The notes under the pieces are model-generated. The model was given only the letters and a program-made list of their open reading frames with translations, did no database searches and was not told the DNA's origin. A stretch of 64,000 nt of DNA from Fratercula arctica (lineage: Eukaryota > Chordata > Aves > Charadriiformes > Alcidae): positions 1,302,001 to 1,366,000 of the forward strand of contig CANTUZ010000005.1 of NCBI GenBank assembly GCA_947846985.1. Reading direction: 5' to 3'. The first letter of the stretch is position 1. Every line of letters starts with the position of its first letter. The position numbers and the translations under genes were made by a program. Shown here piece by piece: positions 42,321-55,330 of the stretch.

Positions 42321-45019
42321 AAAATATGTGTTATAAAACGTGGTGAATCCTAACCATCGCCTAGATGAAAAACAAGAGTCAGCAGAGAGTGACAATGCTT
42401 GCTGATATTCAGCAAAGGGGTAAATCTACACATATGACAATGAACATGCGTTTTGGAGCTCATTTCAGAGCACCGCCTGACGGCTTGCCGACTCCTGGCC
42501 GGCTGTCAGGCCCTGCCGGGGCTCAGCCAGCCCCAACCTGGATCTGCACCCTCAGAAGGGCAGGACAGCGCTGGTTGAGTTTTCCAGTTTAAGATAAAAT
42601 TGTCCATGAACATTTTTTCTGATGAGTTGGTCAGATGCTGGGGTGCTCCTGCTGCTGACACCCCCCCCCACTCTGTGATGAATGTTGGAGAAGGAGGATG
42701 AAATCTGCAAGCTTCAGCCAACTCCTTCATCTCGGATATTTCCAGGCTTTGAATGGGAACTGTCGTTTACGCTGGTGACCCCGATTTCCTGACAGCTTCT
42801 CTCCGTGCTGAGCCGGTACAAAGACCCACAGTGAATCGGGCCCTGACCGCGGAGAGTTCCTCTGATCAGGAGCTCCTTTCCAAACGGCTCCCACTGTTTG
42901 GAGAAGCCAGGGCACAGCATAGCAAAGCCATTGATGACATTTGCCAGACATAAGACTGACAGAGCTTTTAATTATGAGGCCCAGCCCTTCTGAAACAGGA
43001 CGAGCAAGTTGGATGAAAACGGCATTAAAAATTTAGAGGAAGACATATTTTGAGGAGCTCGGTTTGGGTGTTGTTTACTCTGCGAGGAAGAAGTCTTTGT
43101 TCTCCAGCCATCACAGGGGTGTCTGCCGCCAACCTGATTTAAAAGGCTGATCCCGAGAGACAAGTTGGCCTCCTGGGATTTCAAACTTGGAGATACTCTG
43201 CGAGATAGGGCGTTACTGGTCCACGGCTATTTTGTGTGCCTCAGCAGGCAGAAAGGGCGGACAGACCAAAACCCAGCTGAAGCGCTGCACTCCCCCAGCG
43301 ACCACCGTTTTTGTCCCAGCTCCGAGCGGCGGCCGAAGGAGGGAGGCTGAGGACGCGCATGGGGTTCCACACCTGGGAGCCACTGCCGCGCAGCCGGGTA
43401 ACTCCCCTCCGGCCAGTCGCCTCTGCCCCGCTTCGACCAGCCGCGGCGCGTGCAGGGAAGATGTAATAAGCTCAGTTGTGGTTTTCTTCCCTGCCCAGAG
43501 GAAAAGTTCCCTCCTCTGCTCAGCAGTTAGGGATTTCCTCTGGGGCGCAGCACCCCACGGTAGCCCACTGTGCCTTTCTCCATCACGACTGTGGAGCCGA
43601 AGCCGCCAGATAGCACACAGTCCGTGCCTTAAACATTAAATGGCTTCTCCAACAGAATCTTTCCAAATCCCAGTTTGCATCCCAGGAAAGCCAGCCCAGA
43701 CCCAGTGGCAGATGATGCATTTCAGGGGTAGGGATGTCCTGCGCAAAACCTTTCAGCTGGAAATGCTCGCTGGGCTCCGGCACAGCTGACATTCCCACCG
43801 CGTTTCCCTTCGGTTGAACCGCTGCCCCTTCCCCTGCCCGACGTTATTCCTGGCATTCCCTAAATGCCGCTTCTCCCAGGGCTGGCCGTGTTGTCACAGT
43901 GCATCCTGTGCCGAGATCCCCCCGGGGACCTCACCGACAGTGTGGCGAGGAGGATGACGGGGCGCTGGGCGGGTGCCTCACGCCGAGTATCGGCTCATGT
44001 TCCCCCACAGTGGAAGAGGTCGTTTCCCTGTCAAAACCGAGCTGCCGAAATCATTAACTGTCACGCGGGGAACTGGCTCTCCCGCTGCCGGTCGCTCACC
44101 CGGCGGCATTCCTCCCGCCATAACTCACCCCAGGCGGTTCCCCTGCCCGGCCTCTGGACGCGGGCCAGGCGGCGAGTCGGGCCCTAGCCCCCATAGTGGG
44201 GAAAACCAAGAAAAACCATGGCAGCAGGGAACTCGACAAGCGCTGAGCTGAGGAAGCCGGGCTTCATCCAGACCTGTGTCCCGTGGTGGAAGTGTTTTCC
44301 TATTTCTTTCGCTGGTGTCAATGGAGCTGCAGCTATTCCTGCAACGGGGGTGGTGACGGGGGCGACTCTCTTGCATGTACATGCCGTGGGTTCAACACAT
44401 GGTGGGGAGGCCGGTGAGGCACATACACTTCAATAAAACGCCCTGAAAAGCTCCAGTTTTTGGAGAGGGGTGGCTAACCAGACGGATGCCATGCTGCCGC
44501 GGACACGGCTGTAAGACCCATGCATTCAGATGATATTTTCTGACTTAATGATCAGCTCATGAGCTGATCCCATCGTTTTAAAAAACGTTAAATCTTGAGG
44601 CAAATGAAACTAGCTGTGCTTTGCAAACAGTAAGTCTGCCCACACACGAGAGCATTTCCCAGCGTTCGGGGTCCCTCCAGGTCCCCAGGCGCAGGGCTGA
44701 GCCGGCAGCACGGCAGACCCCAAGCGCAGCACAAACATCCTCTCCGCAGTCTGGCATGAGAAACTCAGGAGCGGCCTCGCCAATCTTTTAAACTTTCCCT
44801 CTGGATTTTCAAGAGCAAGAGAAGAACAACAAAAGACTATGTGAGGAGACCCGGGGTTTCTAAAGACACGCTTCCCAGGGAGCACGGGAACGACGCTCAG
44901 CACCAGGCAGGGGCTGAACCTCGAGTCCTACCTCTGCTACCCCAGCAAGAAGTGGCTCTTGCTTTGTCTGTGCCCCACCTGGGGCCCTGGAGAACAGGGG
45001 TCAGTGGTCTCGCTCCTCA

Positions 45020-45163
45020 CACCACCGATTACTTTACTGGAAGAGTGGTCAGGCACTGGAACAGCCTGCCCAGGGAGGTGGTTGAGTCACCATCCCTAGA
45101 GGTATTTAAGAAACGTGTAGATTTGGCACTTCAGGGCATGCTCTAGTGACAGAGATTGTAGGG

Positions 45164-45194
<31 letters not shown>

Positions 45195-45258
45195 ATGGTT
45201 AGACTCGATGATCTCAAAGGTCCTTTCCAACCGTGAAGATTCCATGATTCTATGATAG
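45020..45258 (+). mobile_element. CR1 LINE 3' end with internal (TG)n
   Basis: The body cctgcccagggaggtggttg leads to ggtcctttccaaccgtgaag and the terminal attccatgattctatga repeats. It is the same subfamily as 19030-19435, with an expanded TG tract inside. Confidence 0.9.
45168..45194 (+). repeat. (TG)n microsatellite inside CR1
   Basis: About 13 TG units lie between CR1 body and CR1 tail. The related copy at 19087 has only a short CA tract here. Confidence 0.9.
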
Positions 45259-45949
45259 TAGCGCTTGGACATCGCGGGGGGAGGGCTGCCACAGTGCTGC
45301 AGTAGCACGGGAACGCTCCCTGCGATGGCCAGAGGGTCCTGTGCAGCCTCCGTCTGCCAGAACGCCCGGGCACACGCCTGTGAACGACGAGGGGGTCCTG
45401 CACACGGTGGTCGCCCAAGCAGAGCCGAGCAGGAGCATCTCCTGCGAGGAGCAAGCCCTGCTCGGGCTGCACCATGCGACGCCCATGGCCAGCAAGCCTT
45501 TTGCTCCCCTCCTGTGCCGCCACCATTGCTGCACCTGGGTTCCCCCCAAAGGCGGGTTTAGCAGTCACTCCCCTCTCCCCACCGTAACCCCAGCTCTGCC
45601 AGGGCTGGAGCGTGGGGCTGAGATGTGTGGTTCTACCTCCCACCAGCTCACAGTGGAGCTGGGGCAAAACAAGGGGCTTTACGGCCGTGTAACCCCAAGG
45701 AGCACAGTGCCATGGTGCAGGGCACCCCAAAGGGGGCTCTGCCTCTCACCCCTGACTGCTCCGGGGACCTGGAGAGAGAGGTTTTGCCCTCTCCCTCCAC
45801 CTCACAGCACCTTTCCCCGCTGCACGGCCAGAGCAGAGAGGGCAGGCAGGAGTGCAGCTGGAGGAAAACAACCCTCCAGCCAGCGCGGAGCTGCGAGCAG
45901 AGCACCGGCCTGCACAAAAGCTGCCTTGTTCCCCCACCAGACAGTCGGG

Positions 45950-46555
45950 CAGCGCGTCCCCTCCCTCACCAGCCACGGAAAACCCGGCTCCAAGCCCTCC
46001 TTTGCCACCCCTCGCCGCCTTCAACCTCCCCCTCGGGTACAAAACGTTCTCGGGCGAAAGAAACCTGAAGTTTAACACGTCTCTCCCGGCTGTTGGTCCC
46101 CTTGCACCGGGAGCGGGCGAAGGCCCCCGCTGCCCCCGGCGCCTTGCGGGGATGCAGCCGGCTGGCCAGGGCCACCGGCTCCTAGTTATACAGTAACCTG
46201 TTGCTCCGGGTCCCAGCTCCACCTCTCGCTGCCTCCACATCCCTCCCCTCCTCTCTCCTCTGCCAAGAAACCTCTGTCACCTGCTCTCAGACAACCCGGG
46301 CGAGCGGCACCGGGACGAAAGGGCAGAGGGAAGCCAGCGGCACGGGGACCCCCAGGCTGGGGCAGCGGGTGGGCTCTGCCTCCCTCTCCCCTCCGTCCAT
46401 CCCTCGGGCAGCAGCTCAGCGCCGCGCAGGGAGGCAGAGGGAGCTTGGCTGCCGGAGAATGGCAGCAGGATCTAATTAGGAGGGTACGGCTAATTGGGAG
46501 AGGACGCACGGGAGCCGAGGGAACTGCGGGAGACAAGAGCGGCTTCTCAGCACCG
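45950..46555 (+). promoter_or_regulatory. CpG-rich segment ending in a splice donor (possible first exon)
   Basis: CpG density is raised from about 45950 to 46550. The segment ends gcggcttctcagcaccg|gtaagtcc, a strong donor at 46556. In human the next + strand gene after TMEM80 is EPS8L2, whose first exon is noncoding, so this could be its promoter and exon 1. No EPS8L2 coding exon is visible in the window. Confidence 0.27.
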
Positions 46556-46590
46556 GTAAGTCCCTCCTTGCAAACCCTAAAACTTCATAT

Positions 46591-46612
46591 CCCCCCCCCC
46601 CCCCCGCCCCCC
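46591..46612 (+). repeat. C homopolymer
   Basis: 15 C, one G, then 6 C. Confidence 0.95.
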
Positions 46613-49600
46613 AAACATTTATCTATCTATCTGCTTCAAAAGTCTGGTTGATTCAGTTGCGGAGGGAGCGTGACCGGAGAGGGGGCTGCGGCTGGGATAA
46701 CTGTTGGTGCACAGTTTTATGTGGTTGGGTTTTTTTTTTCTAAAGGGTGGAAAAAAGTAATTTTTCCAGCGTTACGTTTTCGGGGTTTGTTTCCCGTTCT
46801 TGCATTTCCCCACCGGGCCAGCTCCAGTAGGTGGCACTTTCTTGGCAGCAAAATGTCTGTCTGGCAAAGAACAGGGTTTTTTTTTTTGTTGTTGTTGTTG
46901 TTCCTAATGAAGTCTGGAGACGGTAGTTTTGAGCAGCTGTTTGTCTGCAAATCCTGGGGGTTCCTCTGTCCAGGACGCGTGCGGAGAGAATTTGTGCTGT
47001 TCCCCACCAGGCACCTCAGGGAGCTGCTGCTCCCGGTGGGTGAGCTCTCCCTGCCCGTGACCTTGGCAGGATTCATCACGCTATTCCCAATCATCACCCC
47101 ATTCCCAAGCGGAGGGAAGGCTGGCTTGGAGCTGCCCCGTTCCCTGGCGTGACAGCTCTGGCTCCCCGGGAGCTTTCATCTGCGTTAACGAGCTGGAGCG
47201 CGGCTCTCCTGTCCCCTTTCACTTATTTGCCTGGAAAATACCAGTGCAAACTCCACCGAGGACAAGGCTCAGGGACAAACAATTTGACTGACGTTATTTT
47301 TAAATACTGGAAATAACTGTGAGACAACAGAGTAGTAAAATAGAGCGATTGCCCTGCTGTAATTAGGACAATGGGGTGTAACGCTTGTGCTGCTGGGCTG
47401 CTCTGCAGCGCTTCAGGAAGCCAGTGCTGTGACAGGGATCAGATCCGCCGGCGGTTGCTCATCCGAGAGCTCCGGCGCTGGGCTGCTTTGGTGGGATCTG
47501 CCCCTAAAAAGGACTTTTTCTGAGTTAAAGAAATGAGAGCAACAGGCGCAGCCCCCAGCTGACACACTGAAGCAGAGACCCACGCGGGGTTTCACCCACA
47601 GCCAGTTGCATATTCCCGGCTCCGTTTAGTCGAGTGATGGAGTTTTCAGTTGATCAGGGAGAAAAGTTAGCCCTTCCCACATGGAAAGGGCAGCGGTATT
47701 GAACCAAGGAGCCCTTTAAGGCAGGACTGTGAAGAGGGACTTGGGATCCGCTGTGGGAACGTGTCTGCGAGTGGCAAAGGTCACTGCTTCGCCCTGTTTA
47801 AAACCAAGGCTTGAACTGGTGTTTGGGATAACACACCTTGATTGCCGCTGTGGTCGGGCCTGGGTCGTGCCTGCTGCTGGTTTCTGCCGCTGAAGCCTCG
47901 GGAAGGGAGGCTGGATGAGGACCTGGTGCTCTTTTTGAAGTGGCTGTTGGTGGAGTCCTGGGGAAGGGAGCAGCTGTGGAAGACGGAGGAGCGCGGCTGC
48001 TGTGTGCACACACGCATGCACGCACACGTGCACGCACTCCCGTGATAAAGCGCTCGGCGTGATAAAGGCATTTGCCAAGAGAAGCTTTCAGTCCTTGGCT
48101 TTCTGCCCCTCTGCCAGTCACCACCCAGCATCAGGGTGGGCAAAGACACTGAGACTGATGCGAGCAGCCCGGCTGCCGCACAACACCAGCAGGAGATGTC
48201 TTCTGGGCCACGGGCTCCGTGTCATGGAGGCACCCAGACTCTCCTTCAGTGCCCACCTTTGTTGACTGCAAACAACTCACCATCAGGCAGAGTGACAAAA
48301 CCTGGGCTGGATGCCCAGGGGAGGAGACCCTGCTGGGGCATGGCCTCGGGGCCAAACCGGCCGGGTGTTTGTTAGCATCTCAGCCTTGACGAGATGGCTT
48401 TGAATGTGCTGGCAAAACAGAATGCTTTCTGTGGGATCATGGGGTAATTCAGGCTGAAAGTGAAAGAGATTCAGAAGAGACTCTAATGTGCTAAAGACGA
48501 GGGAGGTCTCAGTCCTTGTGGTAGACAAAGAAAGGAGCGGAACAGGGAGAATATATGTGTTGGCTTGTGTGGGCTTGAGAAACATCCATATAAAATAAGT
48601 GCGGGTGCAAAGCCTGAGTGCGTGGGGGAGCTTCGGAGTATTAAATTCCTGGAGCGCTGGCTCCTGCGGTGCTTTGGAGCTGTGTCTCCATCACAGTCTC
48701 TGCTTGCTTTCTCTCTTCCATGCCACGGTCTCCCTCCAAGTGCTCGGTCAGGGCAGGTTGGCGGTTTTGATGAGGACTCAGTGGTTTTCTCCAGGTGCAG
48801 GGCTGAAGTCTGGCCTCACGTCTCCTTTACGTAGCAGCAGTCGGCAGAGCTGCTCTTAACTCCCGGGCAGATGTTAGCGCATGGCCTTTAGCCTATGAGT
48901 TTGATGTGATTGGCAATAAAATAATGACCCTCTAAAAATACTCCAGAGTCTTATGAGCCTTCCCTAGCGTCACCCAAGCAGAAGTGCCAGGGAAAGTCCA
49001 CAGACTTCCTGGAGTGACAGAGATGGTTTCCCACACTGCGGTTAAAGCTTTATCGGCAGCAGGGTGTCCGCCCGGAGCAGGGGCACGCATGCAGCGCTGG
49101 GCAGATCCAGCAGCGCTTGCCTCTGCCAGCAAGGCCTCCTCAACCACCCTGCTCTGGCCAAGGTTCAGCAGGTGCTCATGAAAATACCCACCTGCCTGCG
49201 CAGGAGGTATTCAAACCTCCCACTCGGAGGGAGCGGAAGGGTGGTGCCTTCAGAAACCCTCCCTGCTCATCCGACTGTGTTGTAGAAGAGTCCTTGCACC
49301 ATCAAAAAGTGGTGCCAGGCGCCATACAACGCCTGAGTGACGCAGAGTTCACAAGGGAGAGGAGGTCCAAGGAGACCCAGGATCACCGTTCGGCTCCTGC
49401 GCGACCGTGCAGCAGAGAGGAGCTGCAGGGATTTCATGTGCCCCATCACATAGCGGGGAGGCTGCAAACGGCAATTTTGTTTGTTTGCAGTGGGTTTGAA
49501 ATGGCAAACTCAGGGAAGAAGTATGCTGTTACCCATCCCTAAAATATTTAGTTCCCCTGCATCAAACCACTGGCAAGAGGGAGTGGAAGGAGATGCCGGA

Positions 49601-52600
49601 GAGAGCCGATCCCACGCACTGGTGTCGCTGTGCTGATCCCGCATGAACGAGGCCACCTCTGTGCACGAGGCGAGAGCTTGTCCCTTCCCAAGGCAGCGAG
49701 AGGCTTCCCTTCTCCTGGGCTGGGGACGGTGCCGCCCACAAAACTTGAAATGCACGATGCTGGGGGGAGTTAACCAAAAAAGCCCTGGTGTATTTATTTC
49801 CTGGTAATGCAGATAAATCAGGAGGAATTACAATTAAGAAGGGAGGGAAGGGTGTGTAGCTGAGCGCTGGACCGGTTTGGAGATCTTCCCTATTCACCTG
49901 CGCTGCAATTCCCCAGGAGAGCCCAGCCCTTGTTCCCGTTCCCCAGAAGCTCCCAAGGGCGTTACTGCAACGTGCTCGCTGCCACCGAGGTTCCGCCGGG
50001 GGAGAAGACTAAAACCTTCCCAAGCCATGGGAGGGGGAAGCCAGAGGTGGGGAGTCCCAGGCTCTGCCTGCTCGGCTGCCCTGGCACAGTGAGGGAAGTG
50101 GCCAGAGAAGCCACTTTGGCCCTGATTTGGTTTGAAGCACCAAGCGAAGCCCGGCAGGTTCCTGCAGGCACGGTTGAATCAGGGGGACCCTCACAAGACG
50201 CTGATGGCAGAGGCTGGGCTGCTCCATGGCAGATGGGGGACAAGGTGCAGCCAGGGCCTGCTCAGGGTGCTCCGTGCCCTTCCGTCCACCGCTGCCTACC
50301 AAGGAGGGTCACAAATCAACCCCGCTCACAAGCATCCCTCACAAAGGGTTTTCCTTACCCTGGGGAGATGGGCAAACACGTCTCACACACCAGAAATCCT
50401 CGTCTCAGGTGCTATGGGCACCTTCCCGCACCCAGACCACAGCTGGGTCTTCACCCACAGAGGCATGAGCCCAACCATTCACTCTCCTTTCCCACTCCCC
50501 AGTACGCTGCCATGGCTCCTCTCAGGCCGTTCCACTGGGACGGAGGAGCTGAGCGCCGCCAGGGCAATGGGCACCAAGAGCCAGGGCAGGAGGGGGCAGT
50601 GGAGGGGATTTTGTGCCAGCCCTGGCTGTCGTGATGGCCAGATGTGGCACTAACAAGCCCTCGCGGCTCACAGGCCTCCAACCCAGCCTTGCCCTAGGTG
50701 AAGGCAGCTCCTTCAACGGCTGCTGGAGTAGTAACACTCCACGTTTGGTGGGCTGGGATCCTTCAACACCACCTTTTTTTTTGGATTCCAGTTGGGGTAC
50801 TGGCCCCCAAAAGCTTTTCATAGCTTGAACTTGTTTGAATTTTGTTCTTCCTGCTTCCTTTTTCTTTTTTTTTTTTCCCCCCACTCTGTCTTATCAGTCT
50901 CAAGCTGTCCAGATTTATATCCTACAAAGGTAAAGTGCAGACCATCTGAATGGCAATAAACCAAAGTTCAGCCACCCAGCGGTAATGCTCGCCATCGCTG
51001 AGTAATTCAGAAAGTGAAATACTGCCACTGGCAAGACGGCGATTAAGATCAAGTGAAAAGGCACAGTCCGAGTCAACATCACCCTCCCCCAGGCTGTTTA
51101 CACGTAACTTTCCTCTCCCTGAAGATGATCAGAAGTGGGAACTATCTGGGAGCTGAGACAGTTCTAACCTTTTCACGCGTTAGGGGTGTTGGCTGCCAGG
51201 AGAACCAGAGCTGCCACCCGAAGCCGTGGCTCCCCCAGATTCCCGCACCAGCAAATACAAAGCAAAACCCAAACCCTGACCCACCTTGTTGCGGTGGACA
51301 ACGCAAGCGGCTTGTCCTACTCTGCCCCTCACTCCTCATTCCCGGACTCCTTTGGGGTGACTCCTCGTCCCACCGCTGCTGGCAGGAGACGGTTGGCGAT
51401 GAGGAGGGCGCTGGTGGGTGCTGCCCTCGGTTTGGGTCTTGCTCACAGGTGGTCACAGAGGGTCGGGGCTGAGGCCAGAACTGCGACTTGGGGACATGAA
51501 ATCCTCCAAGTCGGGTTTGAGGCTTTCAGTGGTAACCGTATGGAGGAAAAAGCCGCGACTCTGCCTTTGCTCTGTCTGTGCTGTAGATAAACACAGGGGT
51601 GTCCATTTGCCTGAGCCTGAGACACTCCTTTCATCAGTAAATTCACTTTATAAAAACACCAGGGAGAGGAGAAGAGAGAAAGGTAATTGCACCCACAACA
51701 TCCCTTAATAAATCACAGGCTGGAGCCTGCTCTCATTCCTGACACCACTGCCTCTTAATTATAGCTGTGCTCGTCTGAGGAGACAGAGTAGGAGAGCCAG
51801 GCTTTATGCAGAAGGGAGCACTAATTAAAACCTCTCTGTTCCCTAGAAAGATATTCATGCTTTCCTCTGGGGAAGAAGTGAACGGACTTGTCTCTGGCCA
51901 TTCCCACAGGTTAATCTGTAACGCTGACTTTCACACAGCGAGGCAGTTCATCTTGTTTTCAGCACCTGATGCTCTTGGCATCGCTTCTAGGTTGAGATAC
52001 GAGACTTTCAAAACTCCCTGAAGAAGGCAGAGGAATAACATGTACGCAGGCAGCCCGTGCAGGTGTGGATGGTGTCTGTGGTGTGGTGTAAGGTTGGGCA
52101 GTAGGGGATGGCTCCTAAATCGATCTACACTGACCACAACGGAGTTTTGCAAATTATCCCTTGCTGAGACTCCAGCCCTTAATATCTGACACAGGCAGGA
52201 CTTCTGTGATGGAGAGTGTGACTGCACCCAAACAAACCCTCTAATTGGAATTAGACAGACCTCAACAGGCTCGATCCGTCCTCCGATCCACATGAGAAGA
52301 GTCAGGTCCCTCGGGCTGGCAGGGGAAGGAGTCTTGTACCACCAGGCACCTGCACGCCAGCATCTCTAGATGATCTCCAGATGGGCCTGGTACCTGACCA
52401 TGCAGGCAGGTGCGTTGCTGATTCACCTGAGAACACAAACCCTCCCAAACTGCAGGAGGAGAGCAGTACATCTGAGGGGTGGAAATGGCAATTTGCCCCA
52501 CTGAAGTCAAAGGGCTGATTCCCAAAGGCTGTAAGTCAGCATTCTCCGGCTGGGCCTGCAGAGTTTCGGTAGCAGAGAACCCAAGCTGGTGGAGGGAGGG

Positions 52601-54985
52601 TCCAATCCAGCATCCAGAGATGTGCTCACTCCAACCCGGCACTCAAACGAAGCCAGAGTAGGCTGAATGTGAATAACATGGGGAAAACGTTGGGCTGGGC
52701 TGGGGTTTTTTCCCTCTTTTTTGCAATAGAAGGGGCAGGGCGGGAGAGCAAATGTGACAGGAAAGCTCTGAGGGGTAACTGTAGATCCGGAGGACTGTCA
52801 GGTTTGTTGCTGTGAGTTGCTACCGCTTGGAAAAAAAAGAAAGTTGATAAAGTTTCACCAGCTGAAAAAAAATTAAAAAATGCCAGAAAAGCTGCAGCTC
52901 AGTCAGACGAGCTGCTGCACGGAGCGAGGCAGGAGCAGGTTCAACAGGATAAATTGCGAGCAAATGTAGCAGAGCCGTGCTCAGTGCCGGTCCCTGCCAG
53001 TGCGAGCAGGTAACACCCTAGGTGTGGTCGGGGCTGAGCAATCCTCTTGACACGGCAGCACCCCTTTCCCACTGCTCCTCTGCTCCGAGCTGAAAAGCGA
53101 AGAAGGAAGGGCCCCTGTCTATGTGACTTAAGTCAGGAAACTTCCAATACTCTTCAGCTTGGAAAAGAGACAGCGCAGGTGCTGCTCTCCTCGAGATCCG
53201 CGATACTGCCCCATGGCACGGAGACAGGGAATACGGAACAGTTGTTCCCTGGTAAGGGAGCTGGGGGACATCCCACGAAACTGGCAGCTGGCAAGTGCGG
53301 CACAAACAAAAGGGGATGTCTGAGCACAGCATGCGGAGCCGAGCTGCCGAGCATCTTGCCGCAGGCCATTCGGGATGTCAAGAGTTTACACAGGTTGGCC
53401 AGATGCAGTTGGAGAAATTCCGGGATGAAAAAAGGTACCAAGAGCTCTTAAATCCCACTGCTGGAGGCTGGGAAACTTTGCAGAGAGGCTCCCCGTGCAC
53501 CTGTCCTGTTCTTGTCCTCCCACCTGGGCATCCGCCTGTGCTACAGCCGCGCGTGTGCTCCCAACCTGCCATCCCAGCAGGAATGAGCACGGGTGATGGG
53601 AGAGGTGATGGACCACCCCACATTCAGGCAGCCGTCTCTGGCTCCTCTGAGCCAAAAGGGAGGCTGGAAGGGAGGAGAGGAGCTCCGGCCCCAGGGACCG
53701 CTCAGTGGAAGGAAATGTCCTAGGAAGTGGGGACTGAGGGTGGTTGGAAGAAACAAACCGAACGGTCAAAACCCGCCTCCCACAGTCACAGGCAAACTAG
53801 GCCAGACAGGTCTCCAGTAGCAAACTAGACGAGACAGGTCCCCAGAACATCTGCTCCACACCTGGCACAAGCCCAGAGACACTCCTGCTCTCTGCTCCCT
53901 GCCTGCCAAGACCTCGTGAGCAAACGGTCAAAGGTGAGGAGAAGGATGTAAAGCAGCGGAGCAGACTGCAGGAGAGATCTGGGCTGTCACCACCCTCGGC
54001 AGTCCCTGGTATTTTCCCTAGAGCACAGTGTGTGACGCTGACTCCGACATGATGCCAAGACAAGAGCATGTAGCTGCCAAGATGCTGCTGGCAGAGGCCA
54101 CGCTCCGGCTCCAGTGCCGCATGGGTGGCTGGCACTCGGGTCCCCTTGTCGCAGAACCCTGTCCCCCAACAACTCGAGCTATAAGAGGTCCTGGTTACCT
54201 CGTGACATCCAGTTTAGCAGTAGGCCCACGCTAATCTCTTGCCAACAGGTAGCCCCACAGGGCAGGACTGAGGAGCACCTGGCTGGGGACCACCAGGCAC
54301 AGCACCGTGTTGTAGCCCAAAGGGAGCCCCAGATGCACTGGGGCTGCGTGCGCTGGAAGAGCGTCTTCAGGCAAGGTTGGCATCCTCCTCTCGCAGACGG
54401 CTGTGGGCAGGAGGGCTGTGTCCCCCTCCCCGCCAGGGCCAGGAAGGGGAATTACTGAGAGGGCTAAAAATGGCACGTACACATATTTATCTGCAGTCGA
54501 AGGAGAACTGGGCAGGAGGGCTGACTACCAGGGTTACATCTCTGCTGTCAGGAAAGCTGGTATTTGCTGAGGTGGAGGATAAATGACTTTGGTTTCTCTG
54601 TTCCATCAGAGGCTCCCTGTCCCTCTCCAAAGCATGTGCATTCCTGTGCTCTCGGGGCCACCTGCCCCTTCCTTCAACATGACTATGCCAGGTTCCGCAC
54701 CGGGCATGTTTAGACACAACCCCGCTTCTGCAAACCTTTCCTTGCTCCAGAGGTGACACATAAGCCTGTGGCTCGTTCCCTAAAGACCGTCAGTCCAGTG
54801 AGGAGAGCTCACTGGTTTTAAACCACAGGTTGTGGTAAACACCACCCCTGCCTCCTCCTTTGGCTGCGGGAGAGTCCATGTGGCCTGTGCTGGCACGACT
54901 GTCCGCCATCCTCCGACAGCCCCAGGCCTTGCAAACCCAGCTTGCACCTGGCATAAAAGGGCTTTCTTGCTCCTTCCCCTCTCCT
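46613..54985. other. 8.4 kb without recognised gene
   Basis: GC-moderate unique sequence. Open frames of 100-230 codons occur but have no recognisable domains, no supporting splice structure, and overlap on both strands. A CA-rich alternating tract lies at 48002-48037. If an EPS8L2-type first exon exists at 46.5 kb, this would be intron. Confidence 0.5.
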
Positions 54986-54989
54986 CGTC

Positions 54990-55330
54990 GAGGATCACAG
55001 CGTCACTCAGGCCAGAAGGGACCTCAGGAGGTCTCTAGTCCAACCCAAAGCAGGCTCAGCTCTGAAATCAGGCTGATTTACTCAGCCTGTTCTTGAAAAT
55101 CTCCAAGGACAGAGACGGCACAATCTCTCTGGGCAACCTGCTCCACAGTGCTGAGGTTCCCACTGCAGAAAGCGCCTCCTTCGTGTCCCCCTGTAGAGCT
55201 TTAGCTTTTCAGGAGCAGAAATCCCTGTGCCAAGCCCCTGTGGGTGTGCGGGAGTGGCTAGTGAAACTTTCCTCTTTGAGACATTACAGGAAATTCTTCT
55301 CCTCCTTCCCAGCCCTGTAGTCACTCCCAG
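54990..55330 (-). mobile_element. Older CR1 LINE 3' fragment
   Basis: ccagaagggacctcaggagg followed by tctagtccaacc, then ctgggcaacctgctccacag and cttctcctccttcccagccc, reads as a diverged CR1 in reverse orientation. The terminal repeats are decayed. Confidence 0.75.

Larger units (their letters stand above)
41026..45020. other. Intergenic, downstream of TMEM80
   Basis: No certain gene. It holds a minus-strand exon-like segment at 41836-41927, a (TA)n tract at 42293-42320, CpG-richer patches at about 43280-43450 and 43930-44190, and a 20-bp perfect palindrome at 44550-44569. Confidence 0.5.

Noticed and set aside
45341..46075. 244-codon + strand frame
   Set aside because: GC-rich sequence with competing long frames on both strands and no recognisable domain. 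Composition explains it.
46670..47152. 160-codon frame with a leucine-rich hydrophobic stretch
   Set aside because: The hydrophobic run comes from poly-T and a GTT repeat. No signal-peptide context or downstream domain is present.
49930..50653. Overlapping 234- and 173-codon + strand frames
   Set aside because: Two long frames over the same bases, both proline/arginine-rich with no motif, are typical of stop-poor GC-rich DNA.
51931..52020. Minus-strand exon-like piece ending in a stop (GVLKVSYLNLEAMPRA...)
   Set aside because: It has an acceptor-like cttcttcag, but the opposite strand is equally open and no partner exon or similarity was found.
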